DNA of 51,655 nucleotides, taken from the NCBI RefSeq assembly GCF_003946675.1, contig NZ_RHOT01000014.1, positions 1 through 51,655 on the forward strand. The letters are read 5' to 3'. The position numbers and the translations under genes were made by a program. Source of the DNA: Lapidilactobacillus gannanensis (GTDB lineage Bacteria > Bacillota > Bacilli > Lactobacillales > Lactobacillaceae). Below, piece after piece: positions 26,546 to 34,747 of the stretch (the stretch's first letter is position 1; each line of letters opens with the position of its first letter). The notes under the pieces were generated by a model that saw only the letters and a program-made list of their open reading frames with translations, did no database searches and was not told the DNA's origin.

Positions 26546-27821
26546 GTGCTAAAGCTCCCTCCTGATCGGTTACCTGATCAACATTTTCAGTTAAGCGAAT
26601 AAATGGCAGATAAAGTAGTACATCCAAAATCAAAATAAATGCAGCCACGACCAGCGCCATAATATTACCATTGGTGCCAATAAATGGTACGAGTGGTCCC
26701 GGCGTTCCTGAAGGTACTGGGTAAGCTACTGGCGGCATGACTTTCAACCAAATAAATAAACTAGCGACTGCCATGTTAAACAATGGCATTAAAGTAAAGG
26801 GAATCAAGTAGAGTGGATTCAATAAAACAGGAATCCCGATCATCACTGGAAAATTAGTATTAAAAATTGCAGGAAATAAGCTCCATTGACTAACAATCCG
26901 AGAATTTCGACTATGACTGGCGACAATCATGGCAATCACCAGCGCCAATAAAACACCAGTGCCACCAAAAGTACCAAAACTATGGTAAAGTGAGCTAGCC
27001 GAATAAGGATGCGGGATTTTCCAACTTGAGCCATGACTGAGGGCATAGCTTAAGTTATCCCATACTTCAGTTTCAACCACCTTAGTTGAGAAGGCTAGTG
27101 GTCCAGCAAAGCCAAACCAAGCTAAAACAGTTGTTAGCAAAGCACTGGTCATGGTAAACATGAAACTGCTTGGTTGGTTCGTAAAGTTTTGAATTGTATT
27201 CAAGACATAAGAATCAATTCGATAATAGCGGACTAACCCAAACACAGCATGTAAGACTAATGCCCAAAAAACAGCCACAAAAATTGGTTTTAAGGCGCCA
27301 AAAGCCCGACTCAAAATTAAATCATTCTGAGGTTGTGGTTCCTGAGCATCCATGCCATGGCGTTTAAAAATACGCCCCACTAAGTAGCCAACCAAAATAC
27401 CAACTAATAACCAATGATAGTCGTAGTAACGCATCTCAATTGTTACGGTGTTCCCCTTCATGCGATGAAAGAAAATCAAGCCATAACAAATCGCTGCGGT
27501 TAAACCAGCCATTTGATCATCTTTTTGATAATGCTTGGCCGTATACTTTGCCGCTTCGAAAGCACCCGCAATCGTTAACATTCCCAAAGTCAACTGGCTT
27601 AAATCATCAAATAACACACGTAGTGCTTGATAGTGAGGCAGCCAGGCATTAATTTCAAAAATGCTTCCGAAAAATCCCCCAACAGATAAAAATGAAGTCG
27701 AAATAACTTGGGCAAAGGCACCTAATAATGCAAATGGAAATAAAATGACTAATGTTCGCTGAATGATTTGAAAAAATGAATAGCCTTTCATTCTAGTTAA
27801 AATCTTGACTAAACGTGCCAT
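26532..27821 (-). CDS. Orphan PTS IIC-like permease
   Basis: 429 residues from the ATG at 27821, chosen because GGGGAG lies nine bases upstream; the in-frame ATG at 27830 would abut the RBS. It is a membrane protein with about ten helices of the lactose/cellobiose IIC type (FFQIIQRTLVILFPFALLGAF at the start, FPAIFNTNFPVMIGIPVLLNP in place of the usual FNINEPxxFGxP). That motif has Asn-Phe-Pro instead of Asn-Glu-Pro, and no IIA or IIB is adjacent. It may be a transporter that has lost phosphotransfer. It is coupled to an extracellular DUF915 hydrolase that could release its substrate. Confidence 0.82.
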   Translation of the reverse strand: MARLVKILTRMKGYSFFQIIQRTLVILFPFALLGAFAQVISTSFLSVGGFFGSIFEINAWLPHYQALRVLFDDLSQLTLGMLTIAGAFEAAKYTAKHYQKDDQMAGLTAAICYGLIFFHRMKGNTVTIEMRYYDYHWLLVGILVGYLVGRIFKRHGMDAQEPQPQNDLILSRAFGALKPIFVAVFWALVLHAVFGLVRYYRIDSYVLNTIQNFTNQPSSFMFTMTSALLTTVLAWFGFAGPLAFSTKVVETEVWDNLSYALSHGSSWKIPHPYSASSLYHSFGTFGGTGVLLALVIAMIVASHSRNSRIVSQWSLFPAIFNTNFPVMIGIPVLLNPLYLIPFTLMPLFNMAVASLFIWLKVMPPVAYPVPSGTPGPLVPFIGTNGNIMALVVAAFILILDVLLYLPFIRLTENVDQVTDQEGALAHEAN

Positions 27822-27863
27822 AACGCCCATCTCCCCATGGATAAATGCGACTTTTACACCTTG

Positions 27864-27891
27864 ATTTTACAAGTCTACTACTAATTGTCAA
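27864..27891 (-). promoter_or_regulatory. Promoter of the orphan IIC / DUF915 unit
   Basis: On the minus strand, TTGACA (27891-27886), 16-bp spacer, TAAAAT (27869-27864). Upstream an inverted repeat ATTAATG (27917-27923) and CATTAAT (27934-27940) lies between this promoter and the divergent azlC gene and could be an operator for either. Confidence 0.6.
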
Positions 27892-28019
27892 CTGATTGTT
27901 TCTTGATTTTTCAAACATTAATGAAAAAATATTCATTAATATTAACTGCTACCTAGAAATAATTGGTAAAATAACGCTATGATGATTATTCAGCTTAGTG
28001 TTAAGAACAGGAGCCCCCG

Positions 28020-28727
28020 ATGAATGATGATTTAACCCGCCGCGCTGGTTGGCATGAAGCAATTCCGATTGGTTTTAGTTATTTCGGCATCAGCTTGGCC
28101 TTAGGAATTGTTGGTCGCGCCGCTGGTATTAGTCCTGGCCTAATGTTACTAATGTCGGCTTTGATTTTTGCCGGTTCAGCCCAATTTGTGTTAATCAGTC
28201 TGCTGCTGACCCAAGAACCAGTGATGGCAATTGTTGCCGCAACTTTCTTGATCAATGCACGTTTAATCTTATTAGGGATTACTTTGGCGCCGCATTTTAA
28301 GCAACAATCTTTCTTAAAAACCATTTTACTGGCCAGCCTCCTAACTGATGAAAGCTTTGCCTTAGCAATTAATAAAATTAACTATACTAAGGGACGACTA
28401 ACCTTTGCTTGGTTTCATGGCGCCGCACTACTGCCTTATCTGGTCTGTTTAAGTGCGACCTTGATTGGTGCACTTCTTGGTGGTTTATTAACTAATCCTG
28501 AACGTTTTGGTGTTGATTTTGCAGTCATTGCTATGTTTATCGGTCTGACCTATTTACAGTTTGAATCAGACCAACAATTACCCAAAACGTTACAACTGAT
28601 TTTAATTGGCTGCAGTTTAGTGATGGTTTACTTCGGTATGATCATTATTCCTGGACGACTATTAATTCTCGCGGTAACTTTAGTTGGCTGCGCAATTGGA
28701 GTGATTTTAAAACATGTCTACTTTTAA
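28020..28727 (+). CDS. azlC: AzlC-family branched-chain amino acid exporter, large subunit (copy 1)
   Basis: 235 residues and about seven helices. AIPIGFSYFGISLALGIVGRAAG, LMSALIFAGSAQFVLISLL and LLTDESFALAINKINYT are typical of AzlC. The AzlCD pair exports branched-chain amino acids and analogues such as 4-azaleucine. It overlaps azlD by 14 bp. RBS AGGAG lies before the ATG; a TATGAT -10 at 27978-27983 lacks a good -35. Confidence 0.92.
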   Translation: MNDDLTRRAGWHEAIPIGFSYFGISLALGIVGRAAGISPGLMLLMSALIFAGSAQFVLISLLLTQEPVMAIVAATFLINARLILLGITLAPHFKQQSFLKTILLASLLTDESFALAINKINYTKGRLTFAWFHGAALLPYLVCLSATLIGALLGGLLTNPERFGVDFAVIAMFIGLTYLQFESDQQLPKTLQLILIGCSLVMVYFGMIIIPGRLLILAVTLVGCAIGVILKHVYF

Positions 28728-29046
28728 CTACACGATCTTAACAATTCTCGGTTGTGGCCTAGTCACCTGGCTATCGCGAATATTACCATTTATTTTATTG
28801 AAAAAATTCAATCTTTCTGAAACTGTGCTAGAGTATCTTAGCTTTGTGCCGATTGTAATTATGTCAGCACTTTGGTTCAGCAGCCTCTTCACGCAGCACT
28901 TAGGTCACTTACCAACTGTTAATTGGCCGAACTTAATTGCCTCTGGTCCCACCCTACTTAGTGCCATTTTATCTAAGAATTTACTGGTGATTGTGCTTGT
29001 TGGTGTCTGCTCGTTAGGCGTGATCCGACTAATCGCCGGTAACTAA
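28714..29046 (+). CDS. azlD: AzlD-family branched-chain amino acid exporter, small subunit
   Basis: 110 residues with about four helices; TILGCGLVTWLSRILPFILLKKFNLS and EYLSFVPIVIMSALWFSSLF are the AzlD signature. It is the small partner of AzlC and lies between two azlC genes, so it may serve both. Confidence 0.92.
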   Translation: MSTFNYTILTILGCGLVTWLSRILPFILLKKFNLSETVLEYLSFVPIVIMSALWFSSLFTQHLGHLPTVNWPNLIASGPTLLSAILSKNLLVIVLVGVCSLGVIRLIAGN

Positions 29047-29070
29047 TATTCAGAAAGTGATGTCCAATTA

Positions 29071-29781
29071 ATGAATGCAGAATTGACGATTAAAAGTGCC
29101 ATTCGAGAAACATTACCAACTGTTTTTGGTTACTTAGGAATCGGCGTGGCTTTTGGCCTAGTAGGTCACGCTGCTGGCTTAAGTCCAATAATCATTTTCT
29201 TAATGTCAGCAATTATTTATGGTGGTTCAGCACAATTCATTACCGTAAGTTTGCTGGCCACCAGTAGTCCGATTCTATCGATCATTGCTACGACATTTTT
29301 GATTAATTCGCGGATGATTTTATTAAGCTTGACAATTGCTCCCTATTTTGAACATAAAAGTTTGACTGATAATATTCTAATTGGTACTTTGCTGACCGAT
29401 GAAAGTTTTGCCTTAGGGATGAACAAACTAAACTACACTGACAATCAGCTTAACTTCCCCTGGTTGAACACAGCGAATTTAATTGCTTACCTCACTTGGG
29501 TCATGGCATCGCTAATCGGCGCCTTACTAGGTAATTTCATCCAAAATCCGGCCCGTTTTGGTCTCGACTTTGCCATTGTCGCAATGTTCATTGGGCTCCT
29601 CTATTTACAGGTTATTGCTGACAAGCGGCTCAATTATCTACTACAAGTCACAGTTATCGGACTCACATTAGGCTTAACTTATCTGGGGCTGATCATTATT
29701 CCAAGTAGTCTTTTAGTATTAGTTGTGACCATTGTTGGCTGTATCCTCGGTGTGTTTTTTAAAAAAATTTGGCGGCATTGA
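29071..29781 (+). CDS. azlC: AzlC-family exporter subunit (copy 2)
   Basis: 236 residues, clearly paralogous to copy 1 along its whole length (for example LMSAIIYGGSAQFITVSLL and LLTDESFALGMNKLNYT). No second azlD follows. It starts 25 bp after azlD, with a weak RBS (GAAAGTGATG region), so it is probably in the same operon. The tandem copy may have different substrate range or pair with the same AzlD. Confidence 0.9.
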   Translation: MNAELTIKSAIRETLPTVFGYLGIGVAFGLVGHAAGLSPIIIFLMSAIIYGGSAQFITVSLLATSSPILSIIATTFLINSRMILLSLTIAPYFEHKSLTDNILIGTLLTDESFALGMNKLNYTDNQLNFPWLNTANLIAYLTWVMASLIGALLGNFIQNPARFGLDFAIVAMFIGLLYLQVIADKRLNYLLQVTVIGLTLGLTYLGLIIIPSSLLVLVVTIVGCILGVFFKKIWRH

Positions 29782-29791
29782 TTTACCTCAG

Positions 29792-29827
29792 CTTGATCAG
29801 CTTGCTCAGCTTGCTCAGCTTGCTCAG
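29792..29827 (+). repeat. 9-bp tandem repeat after azlC copy 2
   Basis: Four units of CTTGCTCAG (the first has A for C), immediately after the azlC stop at 29781, followed by CTTAAGCTTATAAG. It may be slippage-prone. No function is apparent. Confidence 0.85.
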
Positions 29828-29994
29828 CTTAAGCTTATAAGTATCAATGTTCACTCGTCAATCTTCTTGCTTAGCCAACGCGGCGTTTAAGGCTAAGGGG
29901 GATTGTTTTAGGCAAAGTAATAGACAACTCCGTTGCAGCCAGCGAGTTGTGGAACGCTACTTAAACTGGTGCCAAGTCTTCCTTAATTTGGGAA

Positions 29995-30142
29995 GGTGGT
30001 TGCTGGGCGATTTTGAGGGCGTGGAACGGCGTGGGCATTGATTTAAGCTTTTTCTGCGAAAAATCTTAAATACAAGCCTTATTCTAAACGGTAAACCGTT
30101 AAGAATAATTTCACACCTGACGCCAATCGCCCAGCAACCACC
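29995..30142 (-). repeat. R2-a structured repeat module
   Basis: Outer perfect 18-bp inverted repeat at 29995-30012 (starts GGTGGTTGC) and 30125-30142. Inside are hairpin 1 (ATTTAAG 30041-30047 with CTTAAAT 30065-30071) and hairpin 2 (TTATTCT 30079-30085 with AGAATAA 30102-30108, A-A mismatch, inner AACGG/CCGTT, loop TAAA). It is homologous to R2-d in the opposite orientation. Confidence 0.8.
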
Positions 30143-30201
30143 AGATAAAACTAACAGAATTGAGCACCACTGTAAGTAAACTAGATTGCAGTATACAACA
30201 A

Positions 30202-30251
30202 AGCCTGTGTGACAATCTTTCAAGATAAAATTGAAAGGTATCACACAGGCT
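30202..30251. terminator. Hairpin inside R2 copy 1
   Basis: Arms 30202-30223 (AGCCTGTGTGA...) and 30231-30251 (...TCACACAGGCT), with a small internal mismatch, A-rich on the left and TATTT on the right. It looks like a bidirectional terminator; the base AGCCTGTG matches the one at 25513. Confidence 0.7.
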
Positions 30252-30353
30252 ATTTGGGTCTAACTATTCAATTATTGCTGCTGAGTGAATTAAGTTGTTT
30301 AATCCTACTATAACTGCCTTAACCACTAACAACAGTGAAAATCACTAACTCAA

Positions 30354-30484
30354 CTCCAGACGGAATGGAGGGACCGGGTTGTCAGCCGCGAAATTATTGT
30401 TAGTGCTTTAGCACTTACAATAAGCCTCGAATTTGAGATTTTCGCAGAAAAGCTCAAATCGACGGCCGCTGCGTTCCACAACCC
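30354..30484 (+). repeat. R2-b structured repeat module
   Basis: CTCCA (30354-30358) pairs with TGGAG (30366-30370). The outer stem is GGGTTGT (30376-30382) with ACAACCC (30478-30484). Hairpin 2 is TTATTGT (30394-30400) with ACAATAA (30417-30423), T-T mismatch, inner AGTGC/GCACT, loop TTTA. Hairpin 1 is ATTTGAG/CTCAAAT. It is homologous to R2-c. Confidence 0.8.
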
Positions 30485-30810
30485 GCAGCCCGCAATGCAG
30501 TCAGAACCAAGTCTGCTTCAAAACTTCACCGGGTTTTAGTGCTTTTGAACTTTGGTTTGTAATTGGCTTCAATCAATGCCGGCAGCGTTCCACGACAAGC
30601 AGCCTGCAATGGAGTCAGAACCAAGTCTGTTTCAAAAACTTCACCAGATTTTAGTACTTTGAACTTGGGTCTGTAATTGGTTTCAATCAGCCGGCGTTCC
30701 ACGACAAGCAGCCCGCAATGCAGTCAGAACCAAGTCTGTTTCAAAAGCTTCACTAGGTTTTAGTGCTTTTGAACTTGGGTCTGCAGTTGACTCAAATCAA
30801 TCCCGGCCGC
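30470..30810 (+). repeat. Three tandem units of about 110 bp
   Basis: Each unit begins GCGTTCCAC, then AAGCAGCC(C/T)GCAATG, TCAGAACCAAGTCTG, and a hairpin (TTCAAAA ... TTTTGAA), ending TCAAT(C)...CCGGC. Starts are near 30471, 30586 and 30694. Units are similar but not identical. A related unit in reverse orientation lies at 43305-43440. It is not CRISPR-like: there are no unique spacers of constant length. Confidence 0.75.
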
Positions 30811-30820
30811 GTTTCACCAA

Positions 30821-31403
30821 CTAATCAGCCAATAAATCAGGATAAACCACATCCAACAATTGGAACTGCCCATCAGCAAATTGATACTTAAAAATCGTAC
30901 AGTTGCGGACACCATGAGTCAGCTTATCAGTTGTTCCAACTGCTCGCCGCAAAAAGTTATGACAAGCACCACCGTGAGAAACAGCCAAGACTGTTTCGTT
31001 TTCCGGCCGTTGCATTAGGTCCTCCAGCGTGCCGTAAACTCGTTCTTCGACTTGTTCCTGAGTTTCACCGCCAAATTGTTGGAAGTAATCACCATAAGGT
31101 GGTTGTGGATTTAAGGACTCATCTTGACCTTCATAAACACCAAATCCCCATTCGCGCAAACCTTTTAGGCGCTGATAGGGCATTTTTTGTGCAGTTACTA
31201 TTTCCAACGTATCGCTGGTTCGCTCGGCTGTAGAGCAAAAAGCGTGATCAAACGTAATTTGATGATCACGAAAATATTGACCTGCTAATTGGGCCTGATT
31301 AATCCCGTTCTCTGTTAGCGGTGAGTCACACCAACCTTGAATTTTATGGTGTACATTAAATATGTGTTTCACCATGACGCATTAAATAAAGTATTTTTGT
31401 CAA
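30821..31403 (-). pseudogene. Histidine phosphatase (phosphoglycerate mutase-like), frameshifted at the active-site motif
   Basis: From TTG at 31403, with RBS TAGGAG upstream, one frame reads MTKILYLMRHGETH and then stops. The rest (FNVHHKIQGWCDSPLTENGINQAQLAGQYF..., with AVSHGGACHNF) is in another frame. One extra base near 31360-31372 explains this. The family nucleophile is the His of RHG (31371-31379), so the longer open frame alone (184 residues from 31375) lacks the catalytic residue. Without the shift the protein would be about 193 residues, a normal size for a sugar-phosphate phosphatase of this family. A sequencing error is possible. Confidence 0.85.
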
Positions 31404-31415
31404 ATTGCCTGACTC

Positions 31416-32249
31416 CTAATCTAAATATTTTGCCAAACTGGCGACGATACCATCATTGTTATTCGTTAAAGTAACTTCATCAGCGGCTAAGCGAATTTTC
31501 TCTTTGGAATTGGCCATTGCGACGCCGATCCCGGCAAAATTCAACATTGCCAAGTCATTCTCATCATCACCAAATGCTATCAATTCTGAAGCAGTTAAAC
31601 CAATTTTAGGTAACAAATGGGCTAGTGCCGTTCCCTTGTCCACACCTAAATTCGTGAATTCAAAGTAGAAATCTGCCGTAAACATCGCGTTAAGGTCATG
31701 GGCAAAAGGTGCCGCAATCGCTGCCGAATTGGCCCGTAAATATTCTGGTTGACCAGCCAACAGAATTTTATTGATTGGTTCACTAACAAAAGCAGCTAAG
31801 TCAGGCTGCTCGCACAACTGCAAACGGTCATTGCGGGCCTCATACTCGATGATATTGCGGTCTTCAGTAGGTAAATGTAATAAATTATGATAAACATCAT
31901 TCACATAAAGATAATCACCTAAGGCAACCATCGGCATCACCTCAAAGCTCTTAGCATGATTGAGAATGGCCTTTGACTGAATCACTGTCATTGCCCGATT
32001 ATAAATCACTTGCTGCGTCTGGCAGTCAATTACCTGCGAGCCATTAAAAGCCACTACCAACCCATGATGCTGATCCATAGCCAGTTCTTGAACATATCTT
32101 TCAGTTCCTTTAGCAGGGCGACCAGTTGCCAAAATCAAGCGCACACCATTCATCTGAGCTGCTAATAAAGCCGCTTTAGTTCGCGGCGAAATTTCTTTAT
32201 CATCATTAGTTAAAGTACCATCAATATCTAGCGTAATTGCTTTAATCAA
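31416..32249 (-). CDS. Cof-type HAD-superfamily phosphatase
   Basis: 277 residues. Motif I DIDGTLTND (residues 8-16, nucleophile and acid Asp), motif II Thr in LATGRP (residue 42 region), and motif IV FGDDENDLAML near residues 226-236. The size and the C2b-type cap identify a Cof/YidA-like sugar-phosphate or nucleotide phosphatase. The damaged histidine phosphatase follows 12 bp downstream, in one operon. An extended -10 promoter lies at 32290-32319. Confidence 0.92.
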   Translation of the reverse strand: MIKAITLDIDGTLTNDDKEISPRTKAALLAAQMNGVRLILATGRPAKGTERYVQELAMDQHHGLVVAFNGSQVIDCQTQQVIYNRAMTVIQSKAILNHAKSFEVMPMVALGDYLYVNDVYHNLLHLPTEDRNIIEYEARNDRLQLCEQPDLAAFVSEPINKILLAGQPEYLRANSAAIAAPFAHDLNAMFTADFYFEFTNLGVDKGTALAHLLPKIGLTASELIAFGDDENDLAMLNFAGIGVAMANSKEKIRLAADEVTLTNNNDGIVASLAKYLD

Positions 32250-32559
32250 GCTGCCAACTCCTTCAACAAATTAAACAAGGCTTATTATAAGTATAACAAG
32301 TTCGTCCCGCGATTGTCAGATGACCGACAATATTTATGTCTAATCTAACCGGATTTTTCGAAGAACATCTGAATGACTTATTGTTCTGGAAACTTAGTGA
32401 ACTATTAAAACAGCGCTAGTTTTAACACCACTGCGAGTTACTTATCGAGAAACTAGGCGACGCTGGGACACTGCTACGCCGCCCCTTGAAACATAATTTA
32501 AGCCACTACGACAACCAGTATGATTAAATTCAGAGCAATTTACATAAATCCAGTTAATT
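32250..32559. other. Intergenic region with HAD promoter
   Basis: Only the promoter (32290-32319) and a small inverted repeat ATTGTC / GACAAT (about 32312-32331) overlapping its -35 are visible. The rest shows no gene or repeat. Confidence 0.5.
32290..32319 (-). promoter_or_regulatory. Promoter of the HAD operon
   Basis: On the minus strand, CTGACA (32319-32314), 18-bp spacer, TATACT (32295-32290), with TG one base upstream of the -10 (extended -10). Confidence 0.6.
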
Positions 32560-32958
32560 TCACTCGCTTTTCGGAGAAGGGTCATACAGTTTTGGCAAAA
32601 CATTTACTGGGACTTCATTTTCAGAAATTGTTTGCGGACCAACAACCACCCGTAAAGTGCTAGCTTTCAACTTAATAAAACTATTTGCTGGTAATGGCTG
32701 GGGATGACGACCAGAAATCTCAAAGGTACGAATCATTTTTTGACCACTTTTCGTGACAACGGCAATTTTATAATGATAAGCATAATGATTCGATTCAGGC
32801 TCACCAGCAAGATTTTTAGCAATTTCTTTAACGGGAACCTGAGCTGGGACAATCGCATAAGCTTCAGTCCCGAGATAAGTTTGTTGATAATATTTAAACC
32901 CACAATAGCCAATTAAACTGACCACTAGAACGGCGATGACTGCAAGTATTTTTTTCAT
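32560..32958 (-). CDS. YxeA family protein
   Basis: 132 residues. An N-terminal signal or anchor (residues 1-20, MKKILAVIAVLVVSLIGYCG), then a small beta-rich domain with YHYKIAVVTKSGQKMIRTFEISGRHPQPLPANSFIKLK, the usual YxeA (DUF1093) core. These exported proteins have no known biochemical role; some members are linked to peptide-antibiotic response operons. A Cys at residue 19 is not in a good lipobox. It is transcribed alone. Confidence 0.82.
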   Translation of the reverse strand: MKKILAVIAVLVVSLIGYCGFKYYQQTYLGTEAYAIVPAQVPVKEIAKNLAGEPESNHYAYHYKIAVVTKSGQKMIRTFEISGRHPQPLPANSFIKLKASTLRVVVGPQTISENEVPVNVLPKLYDPSPKSE

Positions 32959-33052
32959 TCGAAACCTCGTTCATTAATTAATGGCTTTATTTTAAAAAAT
33001 AAGCCCCAACCAGACCATCGAATTAACTTGCAAAATTGTAAGTTTGTCACCA

Positions 33053-33164
33053 AAAATAACCTCACGGTAACGTATTCTCAAAAGACAACCGGTTCCGCTT
33101 AACGCAAAAATGACGAGCAATTCTTTTCGAATTGTTCGTCATTTTACATTAATGCTCACCGGCT
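33053..33164. repeat. R1 repeat copy D with terminator hairpin
   Basis: Core hairpin arms 33107-33123 and 33129-33145 (17 bp, one G-T pair), middle sequence TGACGAG. It is flanked by GGTTCCGCTTAACGC and ATTAATGCTCACCGGCT. It forms the 3' end of the GH5 operon; the GH5 stop codon lies at its edge. Confidence 0.8.
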
Positions 33165-34734
33165 AAAATAAATTGATTTTCGCTAAACCAACTACCCCTG
33201 ATATCACAACAATTTTAACGTTGACCTGGGTTAATTGCGCAAGTGGTAACTGCAGATCAATCCCCACTAATGGGCCTGCAAAGATTTCTTGGTCATTGAC
33301 AACAACTTGAATTTGACTGTTGGCTGCCGTCAATTGATCATCAAAACATAATTGCACTTGCTTCGCCGGCGCTTGATTCCAGAAAGTATAAGTCACAAAT
33401 TCACTTTCGTGGAGCCGCAGCCGATAATCATCCAAATGAACATCAAAAGTTGATTGGCCAGGTTGCTGAAGGTCAGGAACGATGATATCCAGATTCTTGC
33501 CCTGATGATACTTGACGAAATTACTACGGGCAGTTGCACCACGGTAACTACCGGGTACTTCAGAAAAATTAACTGCTGCGTAGGTAACCGGTGGTTTCAA
33601 AAGAATGTGCCGATCAACGTCTGGATTAGGCAGACAATTGGCGAATTTAATATTATCTAGGTAGTCAGCCAAGATTGTCTTCACTTGACTTGCTGCGGGT
33701 TTACGACCAGTTTGCAAGTAATCCATGATCAATGACCAATTATCAGGTGTTTTGACGGTGACGCCACTGTTTTGCCGACCCATTTTTTTATAGGTCCAGA
33801 AATGACGACTGACTTGATTAGCTTCGCAAAGTTGGGCCATGCCGGCAAACCAACGATCATTATTTTCCCCAGTCTCACCTAACCACAGCGGCACATCATA
33901 TTGCCGGCTAACTACCAGAAATTCCGCAAAAGTTTCCTGGCTTGGTAATACACCGTAACGATGAAAATGAATCACATAATTGTCATCATAGTGATGATTG
34001 AAGACACTTGGATCACTGGCCCAATGATAACCTTCCAAAGAGAACATATGGCGGGCATCAACGGCATGAATTTTAGCAATCGCTTCATCATAGAATTGTG
34101 CTAATTTCGGTAATAAATAATCGAAATCTTGTAAATGGTCGTTGCCAGGCCGAATTGGTTCGTTTAACAAATCATAGCCTGCCACTGCTGGTTCATCAGC
34201 ATAGCGTCGCGCGATGAATTGCCATAGTTGTAATGCTTGGTGCCAATATTCTGGCACCAAATACAGATTAGGCACATCGCCAATTGAATCATCAATATTC
34301 GCACCAGTTTGACCACCAGGTGCCCCGTGCATATCGATCCAAACGTAAAGGTCATATTTCTTAGCCCAGGCAATTGCTTGGTCCATTAAATAGAAGTTAC
34401 GTTCATCAACCTCACCAGCATCATCGAGAAAAAGACTAGCGTTGAATGGCAAGCGCAATGAATTATAACCTTGCTGATGAATATAAGCCACATCAGCTTC
34501 GGTAAAATAATTATCGCGATAAGCTTGCCAGAAATCTTGAGCGAACTCTTGATCAGTTAAATCAGCAATCGTTTGTTCAATTCGACGGGGCCGATCAAAC
34601 AATTGACCATGGGCTTGCCACATATAACCTTCTTGTAGCAACCAGTTGCCAATGCCCCAACCTTTTAACAGAATGGGCTGGCCATCTTCAGTGACAATTT
34701 GCCGACCTTGAGTTTTTAAAAATTTCGTAATCAT
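33163..34734 (-). CDS. Glycoside hydrolase family 5, cytoplasmic
   Basis: 523 residues from the ATG at 34734, which has GGAG in front and follows the kinase stop by 13 bp. The GH5 barrel runs to about residue 370: acid/base Glu192 in LLNEPIRPGND and nucleophile Glu287 in PLWLGETGEN, with conserved YNSLRLPFNAS and HMHG-like WIDMHGAPGGQ. A further beta-rich domain (about 370-523) is unassigned and could bind carbohydrate. There is no signal peptide, so it should act on oligosaccharides brought in by the linked ABC transporter. It resembles exo-glucanase-like GH5 enzymes; exact specificity is not predictable. Confidence 0.9.
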   Translation of the reverse strand: MITKFLKTQGRQIVTEDGQPILLKGWGIGNWLLQEGYMWQAHGQLFDRPRRIEQTIADLTDQEFAQDFWQAYRDNYFTEADVAYIHQQGYNSLRLPFNASLFLDDAGEVDERNFYLMDQAIAWAKKYDLYVWIDMHGAPGGQTGANIDDSIGDVPNLYLVPEYWHQALQLWQFIARRYADEPAVAGYDLLNEPIRPGNDHLQDFDYLLPKLAQFYDEAIAKIHAVDARHMFSLEGYHWASDPSVFNHHYDDNYVIHFHRYGVLPSQETFAEFLVVSRQYDVPLWLGETGENNDRWFAGMAQLCEANQVSRHFWTYKKMGRQNSGVTVKTPDNWSLIMDYLQTGRKPAASQVKTILADYLDNIKFANCLPNPDVDRHILLKPPVTYAAVNFSEVPGSYRGATARSNFVKYHQGKNLDIIVPDLQQPGQSTFDVHLDDYRLRLHESEFVTYTFWNQAPAKQVQLCFDDQLTAANSQIQVVVNDQEIFAGPLVGIDLQLPLAQLTQVNVKIVVISGVVGLAKINLF

Positions 34735-34747
34735 GATAATCTCCAAT

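Larger units (their letters stand above)
29782..30820. other. Long non-coding region holding R2 composite element, copy 1
   Basis: 1,039 bp between the convergent azlC and phosphoglycerate-mutase-like genes. It contains a 9-bp tandem repeat, a hairpin (29870-29897), module R2-a, a terminator hairpin (30202-30251), module R2-b and three tandem units. Short reading frames here overlap palindromes and look non-coding. Confidence 0.75.

Noticed and set aside
29847..30654. Small reading frames in the R2 cluster 1 region (29847-30041, 29957-30244, 30433-30654)
   Set aside because: They run through palindromes and tandem repeats, lack ribosome binding sites and look low-complexity; the repetition of peptide segments comes from the DNA repeat.
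30470..30810. CRISPR array
   Set aside because: Units are about 110 bp, vary in sequence and have no short constant repeats with unique spacers; no cas genes are present.
29782..30820. Known large RNAs (such as OLE, GOLLD or ROOL) in the R2 regions
   Set aside because: I cannot match the conserved elements of these classes by eye, and the composite inverted arrangement is different; a covariance search is needed before naming any class.
30821..31375. Treating 30821-31375 as an intact phosphatase
   Set aside because: The catalytic RHG motif is found upstream in another frame, so the frame is a fragment.
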